A stretch of DNA of 9,592 nt from Pseudomonadota bacterium (GCA_003242355.1 QGUH01000071.1:1-9592), one strand, 5' to 3'; shown: positions 1-5,885, counted from the stretch's first letter. The notes: a model not told the origin generated them from the sequence alone. A program made the numbers and translations.

Positions 1-35
1 CGTGTCGGGGGGTTGGGAATGTGTATAAAAGACAG
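1..35. other. Nextera transposase adapter contamination (sequencing artefact)
   Basis: These bases match the Illumina Nextera Read-2 transposase adapter, which ends in the Tn5 mosaic end. From position 2 to 35 I count 27 of 34 identical positions. The core GTGTATAAAAGACAG at 21-35 differs from the mosaic end by a single base (A for G at 29). The match covers both the mosaic end and the adapter-specific 15 bases before it (11 of 15), which argues against a natural IS50/Tn5 end. The homology of the dehydrogenase encoded on the minus strand also stops at about position 36. Real genomic sequence therefore starts near 36, and the first 35 bases should be trimmed. Confidence 0.9.
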
Positions 36-915
36 GCGCGAGCGCGACCGGGGGGTTGCATTCCGAGCCGAGGGCCTGCTTGCCGCGCTCGTAGGCACCG
101 GAGAGACCGGGGCCGCGCGCCTCCATGCCGACGGCATCGATGCAGGCGTCGGGGCCGCGGCCCGCGGTGAGGTCCTCGAGCGCATCGACCACGTCGGCGC
201 GCTGAAAATCGATGGTTTCCGCCTGCACGTGGACCAGAGCCGCCTCGAGTCGCTCGGGAATTCGATCGATGACGATGACGCGCTCGGCGCCGAGGAGCGC
301 AGCGGAGAGCGCCGCACAGTGCCCCACGGCGCCCGCTCCGAAGACGGCAATCACGTCTCCGGGTTGGATGCCGCACATCTCGGCGGCCATCATGCCCGCC
401 GGCAGAACGTCCGCGGCGAGCACGGCTTGCTCGTCGCTCACGGCGTCCGGAACCTTGATGGCGCCGACGTCCGCGAACGGGACTCGGACGAAATCGGCGA
501 GCGCGCCGGCGTATCCGCCGAAGACGTGGGACGAGCCGAACAGCCCGGCGGGTGAATGGCCGAAGGCGCGCTCGGCGAGCCACGCATTCGGGTTGCTGTT
601 GTCGCACAGGGACCAGCGTCGGTGCTGGCAGAAGAAGCATCCGCCGCAGGCGATCACCGGACCTACCACGACGCGATCCCCCGGCGCGAGATTGTGGACT
701 CCGGCGCCCGTCTCGACGACGGTTCCACAGAACTCGTGCCCGAGGACGTCGCCACGCTCCATCCCGGGCAGATGGCCTCCGTAAGCATGCAGATCCGAGC
801 CGCAGATACTCGCGGCCGTGACGCGCACGATGGCGTCGCGAGGATTGCGGATGGACGGATCGGCGACGTTCTCGATCCCGACCTCGTCGGGACCGTGCCA
901 GCACACGGCTCTCAT
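36..915 (-). CDS. Zinc-dependent alcohol dehydrogenase, formaldehyde dehydrogenase-like (3'-truncated)
   Basis: About 293 residues are visible, starting at the ATG at 915. By family this is an NAD(P)-dependent MDR enzyme oxidising an alcohol or aldehyde in the cytoplasm, closest in motifs to glutathione-independent formaldehyde dehydrogenase. Visible motifs are catalytic-zinc residues C38 (ICGSDLH), H60-E61 (GHEF) and D169 (AADVLPAG), and structural-zinc cysteines C90, C93, C96 and C104. The Rossmann motif GAGAVG is at 193-198 with acidic D217 after it, and GRGPDACIDAVGMEA at 252-266 is typical of the formaldehyde dehydrogenase-like branch. The start overlaps the stop of the SRPBCC gene (ATGA, 912-915), so the two are translationally coupled. 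The frame stays open to position 1, but residues after about 293 are encoded by adapter sequence. The genuine C-terminus (about 90-100 residues) is missing. The actual substrate cannot be told from sequence. Confidence 0.93.
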
Positions 916-1469
916 GAGGCGCCATCCGTCGCGGAGCGCACCTCGGCCTCGTCGGTGCGCTGCAGGCGATCCTGAACGGCGCGCAGCAACCGGCGCCCGA
1001 TGAACGTGCGCTTCCCCGACGGCTGCCCGAGCGTGGTCGGGAATTCCCCGGCCTCCATACGCTGCTTGAAGTTGCGCAGGTCTTCGCGGAGCAACAGCAC
1101 CGGATCGTGTCCCCGGAGCTTCGAGATGGTGCGCTTGACGACGTGGCTCTCGGCGTCGATTTCCACCATCACGCGCAGCTCGGTGCCTCGATCGGGCGCG
1201 CCGGGGGTGATTTCCGTGACGCCGCGACACCGGGCTTCGTCGCCCACGCGAGCGAGCCACTCGACGCGGCGGGGCGGATCCAGACCGACGATCTCGACGT
1301 GTGGGCCCGCGACGCCTTCGGGCTCCTCCGGCTCGTTGCGGAGTCTGCCCGAAAGGTGGCGCAGGATCCCCGAGACTTCTTCCGGGTTCTGCCACGCGGC
1401 GAACACGTCGCGGGGCGATCGCTGAATCGTCACGGCATGCGTGAGCTTCTGGCTGTGGAGCATGTCCAT
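912..1469 (-). CDS. SRPBCC family protein (polyketide cyclase/dehydrase-like)
   Basis: A 185-residue protein of the START/Bet v1-like (SRPBCC) superfamily, which forms a helix-grip hydrophobic ligand pocket. Residues 10-30 (THAVTIQRSPRDVFAAWQNP) are the usual first strand plus helix. The central part alternates strands (EWLARVGDEARCRGVTEI, then GTELRVMVEID). The C-terminal helix and tail, LREDLRNFKQRMEAGEFPTT followed by GQPSG, are characteristic of the branch annotated as cyclase/dehydrase. The start at 1469 is chosen because homology begins at once and GAGGAAGG lies just upstream; a second ATG two codons later (1463) is an alternative. Its TGA overlaps the ATG of the following zinc dehydrogenase. 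In my recollection such SRPBCC genes often sit next to formaldehyde-dehydrogenase-like genes, so a shared role in small-molecule or stress metabolism is inferred; the ligand is unknown. Confidence 0.9.
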   Translation of the reverse strand: MDMLHSQKLTHAVTIQRSPRDVFAAWQNPEEVSGILRHLSGRLRNEPEEPEGVAGPHVEIVGLDPPRRVEWLARVGDEARCRGVTEITPGAPDRGTELRVMVEIDAESHVVKRTISKLRGHDPVLLLREDLRNFKQRMEAGEFPTTLGQPSGKRTFIGRRLLRAVQDRLQRTDEAEVRSATDGAS

Positions 1470-1489
1470 GAAACCTTCCTCGGCTTCGA

Positions 1490-1519
1490 TCGGTCGCCGA
1501 CGAACGATGCAGCGACCGA
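1490..1519. promoter_or_regulatory. Inverted repeat upstream of the SRPBCC gene (possible operator or 5' UTR hairpin)
   Basis: TCGGTCGC (1490-1497) and GCGACCGA (1512-1519) are perfect 8-base inverted copies separated by 14 bases, ending 21 bases upstream of the SRPBCC start codon. The half-site spacing (about two helical turns centre to centre) would suit a dimeric regulator, or the element could fold in the leader RNA. No convincing -35/-10 boxes are visible around it, and 8-base dyads arise by chance in GC-rich DNA. Confidence 0.3.
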
Positions 1520-1581
1520 GCCGGACGCCGCGGGTGCGTGACGCCGTGCCTCGCGCGCTCGCGACACCGTGCGCTCGCGCC

Positions 1582-1634
1582 TCAGGCCCTCCCCGCCGGA
1601 GCCCGATTCTTTCCTCCGGCGGGGAGGGTCCTGA
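1582..1634 (-). terminator. Strong GC-rich hairpin, probable terminator of the small basic-protein gene
   Basis: CCCTCCCCGCCGGAG (1587-1601) and CTCCGGCGGGGAGGG (1614-1628) are perfect 15-base inverted copies around a 12-base loop. The stem extends by a further 5 bp (TCAGG 1582-1586 with CCTGA 1630-1634) past a single bulged T at 1629. It lies 62 bases beyond the stop of the 111-residue ORF at 1697 and more than 100 bases before the SRPBCC start, where a terminator is expected. No U-tract follows on the minus strand, so it would be a U-less terminator, a Rho-linked RNA stabiliser, or a transcript boundary element. Confidence 0.6.
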
Positions 1635-1696
1635 CGTGGCCCGATCGCGCCGGTTGCGCCGTGCTCGCTCCCTCGACGGAGCGCGCTCTCGGCGGC

Positions 1697-2032
1697 TCAA
1701 GCGGCGCGCCGCTTCGCTCGCGTTCCCGTGCGAGCTCTGCTCGACGTCGCGGCCGTTCCCTTCCTGCTCGCCCGGCGCGGAGCGGTGGCGGCGCGACGTG
1801 TTTTCGGGCCCGTCGACGGCCGCGCACGGCGTCCGCGTTCCGGCGTCTCCGCACGCCCTGCCGTGCGGCGCCGGCTCGTCCCCGTTCGGGCGCCTGCTTT
1901 CGCGCTCCTCTTGTCGGCGCGCCTTCCGGAAGGTCGAAGGCGCCGGGATCCGGAGCTCGAGCTCTCCGCACCATCGGAGTTCGGCTCTTCCACGGCCCGT
2001 TTGCTGGCTCGTCCCGTCGTTCCTCGCGGCAT
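1697..2032 (-). CDS. Small, highly basic Arg/Ala/Ser/Thr-rich hypothetical protein
   Basis: A 111-residue ORF that I do not recognise. The ATG at 2032 is preceded by AAAGGA with about 7 bases spacing, a good ribosome binding site, and a strong hairpin lies 62 bases after the stop. The protein begins MPRGTTGRASKRAVEEPNSD, has a Ser/Gly-rich segment at about 25-30, then a low-complexity tail rich in Arg, Ala, Thr, Ser and Gly with scattered Lys (ending GTRAKRRAA). There is no membrane segment and there are almost no hydrophobic residues, so it should be disordered and could bind nucleic acid like histone-H1-type bacterial tails; that role is inference. Caution: the third codon positions are less GC-rich (about 72% by hand count) than in neighbouring genes, so this could be non-coding sequence. 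An upstream in-frame start at 2173 is possible but lacks comparable support. Confidence 0.45.
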   Translation of the reverse strand: MPRGTTGRASKRAVEEPNSDGAESSSSGSRRLRPSGRRADKRSAKAGARTGTSRRRTAGRAETPERGRRARPSTGPKTRRAATAPRRASRKGTAATSSRARTGTRAKRRAA

Positions 2033-2194
2033 GACTCGTTCCTTTCGTCGAACGCGGCGATGGTGGTGCGCGCACGACGGTGCGAAGGAGCATCGTGCGA
2101 TGCGCGCGTCGCCGACACGGGCGCGTATCCATGCACGTGGTGTGCCGGCCACCTTTCGTCGGCGCACTCGCACCGACTTCGTCGGACACCGCGT
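2033..2194. other. Intergenic spacer between the glycan operon and the small basic ORF
   Basis: This 162-base gap is the longest break in the minus-strand gene series, so it probably holds the end of the operon transcript and the promoter of the next gene. No clear sigma-70 boxes can be seen. The ten-base word CCTTTCGTCG occurs at 2041-2050 and again at 2152-2161; the copy next to the small ORF overlaps its ribosome binding site, so the repeat may be coincidental. Confidence 0.4.
2071..2099 (-). terminator. Weak stem-loop downstream of the histidine-phosphatase gene
   Basis: CGCACGA (2071-2077) pairs with TCGTGCG (2093-2099), and an inner TGC/GCA pair can stack below a small bulge. It lies about 95 bases after the last gene of the operon. 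The stem is short, there is no U-tract, and 7-base dyads are common at this base composition, so this is only a candidate end of the operon transcript. Confidence 0.2.
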
Positions 2195-2821
2195 TCACCG
2201 AACGTGCGGGATGGCCAGGCGCCCGTCGCTCGCGAGCACCTGGTTCGCTGCAAGCAGCGTCGGTCCACCAGGCACGATGCGAAGCGCGCTGATCGAAGCC
2301 GGCAGAAGATCGATGCGCAGCAGCAGATCGCTCGGCATCCCGAGGAAGTAGGCGAGCGCAGCACGCAGCGGGTCCGCGTGACCGACGACCGCCACCGTCG
2401 CGTCCGGATGCCGTCTCGTCATCTCGAGCAACTCGCGCGCCATGCGCGCCTGGATTTCCGCCACGTGCTCGCCGCCGGGCGGGCGCGTGCAGGATCGTTC
2501 CGCATTCCAGCGCACGAACTCCGGTCGTGCCCCGAGCTCCCGGAACTCGAGCCCGGTCCACTCGCCGAAATCGGCCTCGTTCAGGTCTTCGCGAACGTCG
2601 ACGGAGAGGCCGCGTCCCCGTGCGATGGGCTCGGCCGTGGAGACGGCCCGTTCGAGCGGGCTCGAGTAGACCGCGGCGAGCGGCACGGTTTTCAGCGCGT
2701 CGCCGAGACGTTCCGCTTGCTCGCGCCCCCGCGCGTTCAGCGGAACGCCGGCGAGCCGTCCCACGAGCCGACGGCCGACGGCATCGGTCTCGCCATGGCG
2801 GATCAACAAGAGCACGGTCAT
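2195..2821 (-). CDS. Histidine phosphatase family protein (phosphoglycerate mutase-like)
   Basis: A 208-residue cytoplasmic member of the histidine phosphatase superfamily, which transfers phosphate through a phospho-histidine. The catalytic set is complete: RHGET at 8-12 (nucleophile H9), SSPLERAVSTAEPIA at 53-67 (R58), acidic E82 in NEADFGEWTG, and the second histidine H148 in VVGHAD. The length is normal for the small single-domain branch that includes alpha-ribazole-phosphatase-like and GpmB-like enzymes. The ATG at 2821 overlaps the TGA of the acyltransferase gene (2818-2821). AAGGAG lies 12 bases upstream, rather far, which fits translational coupling. As the last gene of a nucleotide-sugar and glycosyltransferase operon, it more likely dephosphorylates a sugar phosphate or phosphorylated intermediate than acts in glycolysis; this is inferred from context only. 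Confidence 0.93.
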   Translation of the reverse strand: MTVLLLIRHGETDAVGRRLVGRLAGVPLNARGREQAERLGDALKTVPLAAVYSSPLERAVSTAEPIARGRGLSVDVREDLNEADFGEWTGLEFRELGARPEFVRWNAERSCTRPPGGEHVAEIQARMARELLEMTRRHPDATVAVVGHADPLRAALAYFLGMPSDLLLRIDLLPASISALRIVPGGPTLLAANQVLASDGRLAIPHVR

Positions 2822-3843
2822 CGCAGGGCGGCTCTCCTTCGGGAGTGGGCGTGCAGCAGCACGCGCGCGGTGTGGACGTCCTCGGCGCCCCAGGCGTACT
2901 TGTAGGGCTCGGCGCCGCGCAGAAAATCGTAGGCAGACAGACCCTTGTGGATCGCTGCGTTCAAGGTGTGGAGGATGATCACGCTGCCGAGGCTCACCTT
3001 CTCGATCGCTGGATCGAATCCCGTGAGATAGAGGTGCGCCTCGGTCCGTTCGAGCACGGAGGCGACGGCGATCGGCCTTCCGTCGAGAAAGAGGCCAGAG
3101 AGCGACAACAGCCCGGCGTCGAGCAACCCCGGCGCCGCCAGGCGATGAAAGCGTTGCACGCGCGGGTCGGCGAGGACGCCGCTCTCGCCGCGCGCCCGAA
3201 AGCGCGCGCCGTGGAGCTCGAAGAACGTCGTGAGCAGGGAAGGAAGCGTGCTTCTCCCAGCGCTGCGCCACTCCACCCGACCGCGCCGCGCGAGGCGCGC
3301 GGCGCTCTGCCGCAAGTTCCGACGCAAGTGGAAGGGGAGCCGCGCTACGTGCTCTTCGAGCGATCGACCGAGCGTGAGCTTCGGACACGGGGCGCAGGGG
3401 GCAGAGTGGGCATCGGGCATCGCCGCGACGACACGCTCGAGCACCGAGCCCGCCTTCAAGTCCGAAAGCTCGATGCGATCGACCTCCTCGAGCACCGAGC
3501 TCAGAAACTCTCGAGCGCGCGCCGCGACGGCCGCGTCGTGCTCGGGATCCGACAGGGCTCCCAAGTAGTCGCTGATCCCCGCACCGATCAGGCGCGCGAC
3601 CCGTTCCTCGCCTTCGGTGTCCACGTAGAGCGGCAGCACGAAGACGAGCCGTCCTCGGTGCCGGAGACAGAGAACGCGCAGCTCGCTGCTCTCGGCGAAG
3701 CAGGTTACCCAGGGGAGAATCCAGGCGGGCGCCTGAAACGGGGTCGCGTGGGGGTCACGCTCGAAGAGATCCCAGAGCTCGCTCTCCCGACCCAGGAGCT
3801 CCGGTGCGGTCGCGACGACCTCGAGCGCGAGCGGCAGGCTCAT
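2818..3843 (-). CDS. CelD/BcsL-like GNAT family acyltransferase
   Basis: A 341-residue protein of the GNAT acetyltransferase group called CelD/BcsL, often found in exopolysaccharide loci, where members are thought to acylate sugars or glycan precursors. Visible family features are TPFQAPAWILPWVTCFA at about 34-50, DYLGAL at 92-97, a basic helix FHLRRNLRQSAARLARRG at 171-188, a strand-rich second half with LFLDGRPIAVASVLE at about 251-265, and the signature YDFLRGAEPYKYAWG at 305-319. There is no signal peptide or membrane segment, so it acts in the cytoplasm. Start: the ATG at 3843 overlaps the GT4 stop (ATGA, 3840-3843), with GAGGA 9 bases before it. The frame is open far upstream, but that part is antisense or off-frame to other genes and is not coding. 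The acceptor is probably the product of the neighbouring glycosyltransferases; the acyl donor is unknown. Confidence 0.92.
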   Translation of the reverse strand: MSLPLALEVVATAPELLGRESELWDLFERDPHATPFQAPAWILPWVTCFAESSELRVLCLRHRGRLVFVLPLYVDTEGEERVARLIGAGISDYLGALSDPEHDAAVAARAREFLSSVLEEVDRIELSDLKAGSVLERVVAAMPDAHSAPCAPCPKLTLGRSLEEHVARLPFHLRRNLRQSAARLARRGRVEWRSAGRSTLPSLLTTFFELHGARFRARGESGVLADPRVQRFHRLAAPGLLDAGLLSLSGLFLDGRPIAVASVLERTEAHLYLTGFDPAIEKVSLGSVIILHTLNAAIHKGLSAYDFLRGAEPYKYAWGAEDVHTARVLLHAHSRRRAALR

Positions 3844-4907
3844 TCTTCGAGATCCTCGAGGTTGGGCTCCGTGCCGCGTTTGCTCGCCTCGCAGAGCCGC
3901 TCGTACAGCCGAAGGTAGCGGCGCTCGGTCTTGCGCACGTCGAAGTGCCGCTCCGCGTGGCGACGGCACGCGTCGCGATCGAGGTGGTGCGTGCGTCCGA
4001 GCGCCTCGGCGATGGCGAACGCATCCTTCGCCACGAAGCCGGTGCGCCCGACGCGGACGAGCGAGGCCAAGGCGCCGCTCCCGGAGACGATGACGGGCGT
4101 GCCACAGGCGAGCGCCTCCATCGTCACGAGCGAGCTCGTCTCGGGGACTCGGCTCGGCACCACCACGGCGCGCGCGCCGGCGAGGAGCTCGCGTTTTCGT
4201 TCGCCCGAGACCGGACCGATGAAGCGACGCTGCTCGTCGAGCAGTGGCTCGATCGCCCGAACGAAGTACGCCTGGTGCTCGGGATACGGGAACACCTCGC
4301 CCGCGAGCACGAGGGGAACGCCCGCGGCGTGGGCGGCGGCGAGCGCGAGGTCGAATCCCTTCTCCTCGCAGATTCGACCGAGGCACACGGCTTCTTCGTA
4401 CGCGGCCGAAGGCGAGGGATGGAAGCGCTCGAGGTCCACGCCGTTCTCGACGACGAGCGCGTGCGGCGCCGGGCACCGGGCGCGCTGGGACCTCGAGACA
4501 CAGACCAGCGTCGGGGCATGCGGCGAGTCGTAGAGCGTGCGCGGGTACCACTCGGGTGGCAGGTGGAGCGTGACGAGCCGAGGGACGGTGGCTCGGGGCA
4601 GGTAGTCTGCGCAATCGACTCCGTGCAGGTGCACGAGATCGACGCTTCCCGTCGCGACGAGCGCTTCGAGCTCGCTGCGAACCGTGGCGAGCACGTCGGC
4701 GCGGACTTCCGGCGTGAGCGTGCCGTTCGGCACTTCGATCGGGACGAGCTCGCCGGAGACGACCGACCCGGTTCGTGCGAGCACGACGGACCGATGCCCG
4801 GCAGCGGACAGGGCCGCATCGAGCCGCGCGAGCACCTGCTCGGCGCCGCCCACGGCGTCCGCCGTCACGGGAGCGAACGGGTAGGCGACGTTGAGGATCG
4901 TGGCCAC
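3840..4907 (-). CDS. Glycosyltransferase family 4 (GT-B fold)
   Basis: A 355-residue retaining GT4-type glycosyltransferase that transfers a sugar from a nucleotide donor in the cytoplasm. N-terminal acceptor domain: ILNVAYPFAPV at 4-14, the glycine-rich GGAEQVLARL at 20-29 and VHLHG at 92-96. The hinge and C-terminal donor domain carry VENGVDLERFHP at 153-164, GRICEEKGFDLALAAA at 177-192 and the E-x7-E motif of GT4 enzymes (E256 and E264 in PETSSLVTMEALACGTPVI). The start is a GTG at 4907: the first core strand begins immediately, GAGG lies 8 bases upstream, and no ATG is available. It is 27 bases after the glycosidase-like gene, in the same frame and separated by that gene's TGA. It overlaps the acyltransferase by 4 bases. 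The sugar specificity cannot be read from sequence. Confidence 0.95.
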   Translation of the reverse strand: MATILNVAYPFAPVTADAVGGAEQVLARLDAALSAAGHRSVVLARTGSVVSGELVPIEVPNGTLTPEVRADVLATVRSELEALVATGSVDLVHLHGVDCADYLPRATVPRLVTLHLPPEWYPRTLYDSPHAPTLVCVSRSQRARCPAPHALVVENGVDLERFHPSPSAAYEEAVCLGRICEEKGFDLALAAAHAAGVPLVLAGEVFPYPEHQAYFVRAIEPLLDEQRRFIGPVSGERKRELLAGARAVVVPSRVPETSSLVTMEALACGTPVIVSGSGALASLVRVGRTGFVAKDAFAIAEALGRTHHLDRDACRRHAERHFDVRKTERRYLRLYERLCEASKRGTEPNLEDLEE

Positions 4908-4934
4908 GCCTCGGGCCTCGCTCGAGCCGGCCTT

Positions 4935-5822
4935 TCACGCAGCGTACCGACGCGTCATCGCGGCGCAGAACTCGGCGAACTCGTCGATGACACGCGGCGG
5001 GCTCGTGTAATGCTCCCGGATGCCCCGCGAAGGCGGGGTGAAGCAAAAGGTGAGCGTGACCTCGAACTCTTCGAGCGCGGCCATCTGCTTGTCGAACCAC
5101 GCGAGCGCATTCGGCCGATGCATGTCCGCCCAGCTCAGGCCCGTGCGCAGGCGCTGGACACCGAGCTCGCGCAACCAGCGGACCGCCGCTTCGAGCCGCG
5201 GGTCCTCGAAATGGAACCACTGACAGATGCCGAACTCGGGCACGCACTCGACGAACGCGGGCAGAGCGCGCTTCGGCGTTCCATCTTCTCGGACCAGCCC
5301 CATGTAGAAGTGTCGGTAGTAGGCCGAGCCCTCGCTCTCGCGGTGGCGAGTCGTGGCAGGCCAGGTCTTGGGTAAGTCGAGCAGGGAATACCAGTGGATG
5401 CGCGGCGCCCGTCCGCGGAGGAGCTCGAAGGTGCGGCGTAACCCGAACTCCTGCACTTCTTCGGCGCCGAACGTCGAGACCCCCACCTCGGAGATCCAGA
5501 CGGGAAGGTGCGTGACGGCCTGGATTTCGGCGAGCCGCCGGGGCCACTCGTCGATCTGCCAATGGTTCCAGTCGAGCGGAAAGCCGTGAACGGCGACGGC
5601 GTCGACGTGATCGAGCACCCCCTTGTCGCGCATGTTCAGGATGAAATTCGGGTCGATGGGCGAGATCCCGCCGAGCACGCGCGGCAGCCCGGGCCGCTCG
5701 CTGGCGACGGCGCGCGCCGCGAGCTTGGTCATGTCCGCGAATATTTCCCAGTTCGTGTCGAGCTCGAAGTCCCAGTGGGAGAGGTTGTTGGGCTCGTTCC
5801 AGAGCATCACGGCTTCGATCAC
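4935..5822 (-). CDS. Circularly permuted clan GH-A (GH39/beta-xylosidase-like) glycosidase
   Basis: A 295-residue TIM-barrel protein resembling GH39 and related clan GH-A hydrolases, with its segments in permuted order. Residues 1-190 are the usual C-terminal half: strand 4 with acid/base E10 (VMLWNEPNN, 5-13), VLGGISPID at about 49-57, HVDAVAVHGFP at 72-82, strand 7 with candidate nucleophile E112 (VWISEVGVS, 108-116), and HFYMGLVREDGTPKRAL at 171-187. Residues 191-295 look like the usual N-terminal half: strand 1 (FGICQWFHF, 197-205), strand 2 (VQRLRTGLSWADM, 222-234), strand 3 (VTLTFCFTPP, 255-264) and helix 3 (EFAEFCAAMTRRYA, 281-294). Normally helix 3 leads straight into strand 4. Both catalytic glutamates are present. 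There is no signal peptide, so it is cytoplasmic. The GTG start at 5822 has a perfect AAGGAGG five bases upstream. The substrate is unknown; it may trim or transglycosylate the operon's product, or bind it without hydrolysis. Confidence 0.88.
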   Translation of the reverse strand: MIEAVMLWNEPNNLSHWDFELDTNWEIFADMTKLAARAVASERPGLPRVLGGISPIDPNFILNMRDKGVLDHVDAVAVHGFPLDWNHWQIDEWPRRLAEIQAVTHLPVWISEVGVSTFGAEEVQEFGLRRTFELLRGRAPRIHWYSLLDLPKTWPATTRHRESEGSAYYRHFYMGLVREDGTPKRALPAFVECVPEFGICQWFHFEDPRLEAAVRWLRELGVQRLRTGLSWADMHRPNALAWFDKQMAALEEFEVTLTFCFTPPSRGIREHYTSPPRVIDEFAEFCAAMTRRYAA

Positions 5823-5826
5823 ACAG

Positions 5827-5845
5827 GCCTCCTTTCCATCGAGGC
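5827..5845 (-). promoter_or_regulatory. Short hairpin that could mask the glycosidase Shine-Dalgarno
   Basis: On the minus strand GCCTC (5845-5841) can pair with GAGGC (5831-5827), which covers most of the Shine-Dalgarno, with a 9-base loop. A second GCCTC (5884-5880) just after the nucleotidyltransferase stop could compete for the same GAGGC. Between them lies GGGC-UUCG-GCCC (5878-5867), a four-pair stem with the very stable UUCG tetraloop. This could tune translation of the glycosidase relative to upstream genes, but the stems are short and the idea is untested. Confidence 0.25.
5828..5834 (-). promoter_or_regulatory. Perfect Shine-Dalgarno of the permuted glycosidase gene
   Basis: On the minus strand AAGGAGG is followed by five bases (CCTGT) and the GTG at 5822. 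It is the best ribosome binding site in the window and fixes the start at barrel strand 4. No ATG or GTG in the 21 upstream in-frame codons (back to the TAG of the preceding gene) has a comparable site. Confidence 0.85.
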
Positions 5846-5885
5846 TTCCACCCTTCCGAAACGCGCGGGCCGAAGCCCCGAGGCG

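Noticed and set aside
13..35. A natural Tn5/IS50-like transposon end
   Set aside because: The similarity extends past the mosaic end into Nextera-specific adapter bases and stops at the contig edge, with no transposase nearby. Adapter contamination explains all of it.
1728..2351. A 207-codon plus-strand frame in the intergenic region
   Set aside because: It overlaps the end of the histidine phosphatase gene in antisense, has no visible motif or convincing ribosome binding site, and its composition is typical of a shadow frame.
1470..2561. Upstream in-frame extension of the SRPBCC gene to 549 residues
   Set aside because: The extension runs out of frame through the histidine-phosphatase gene and the hairpin, is low-complexity, and the SRPBCC domain begins directly at the ATG at 1469 with a ribosome binding site.
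3804..5375. A 523-codon plus-strand open frame
   Set aside because: It is antisense to the GT4, glycosidase and acyltransferase genes, has no recognisable motif, and is explained by the codon bias of the real strand.
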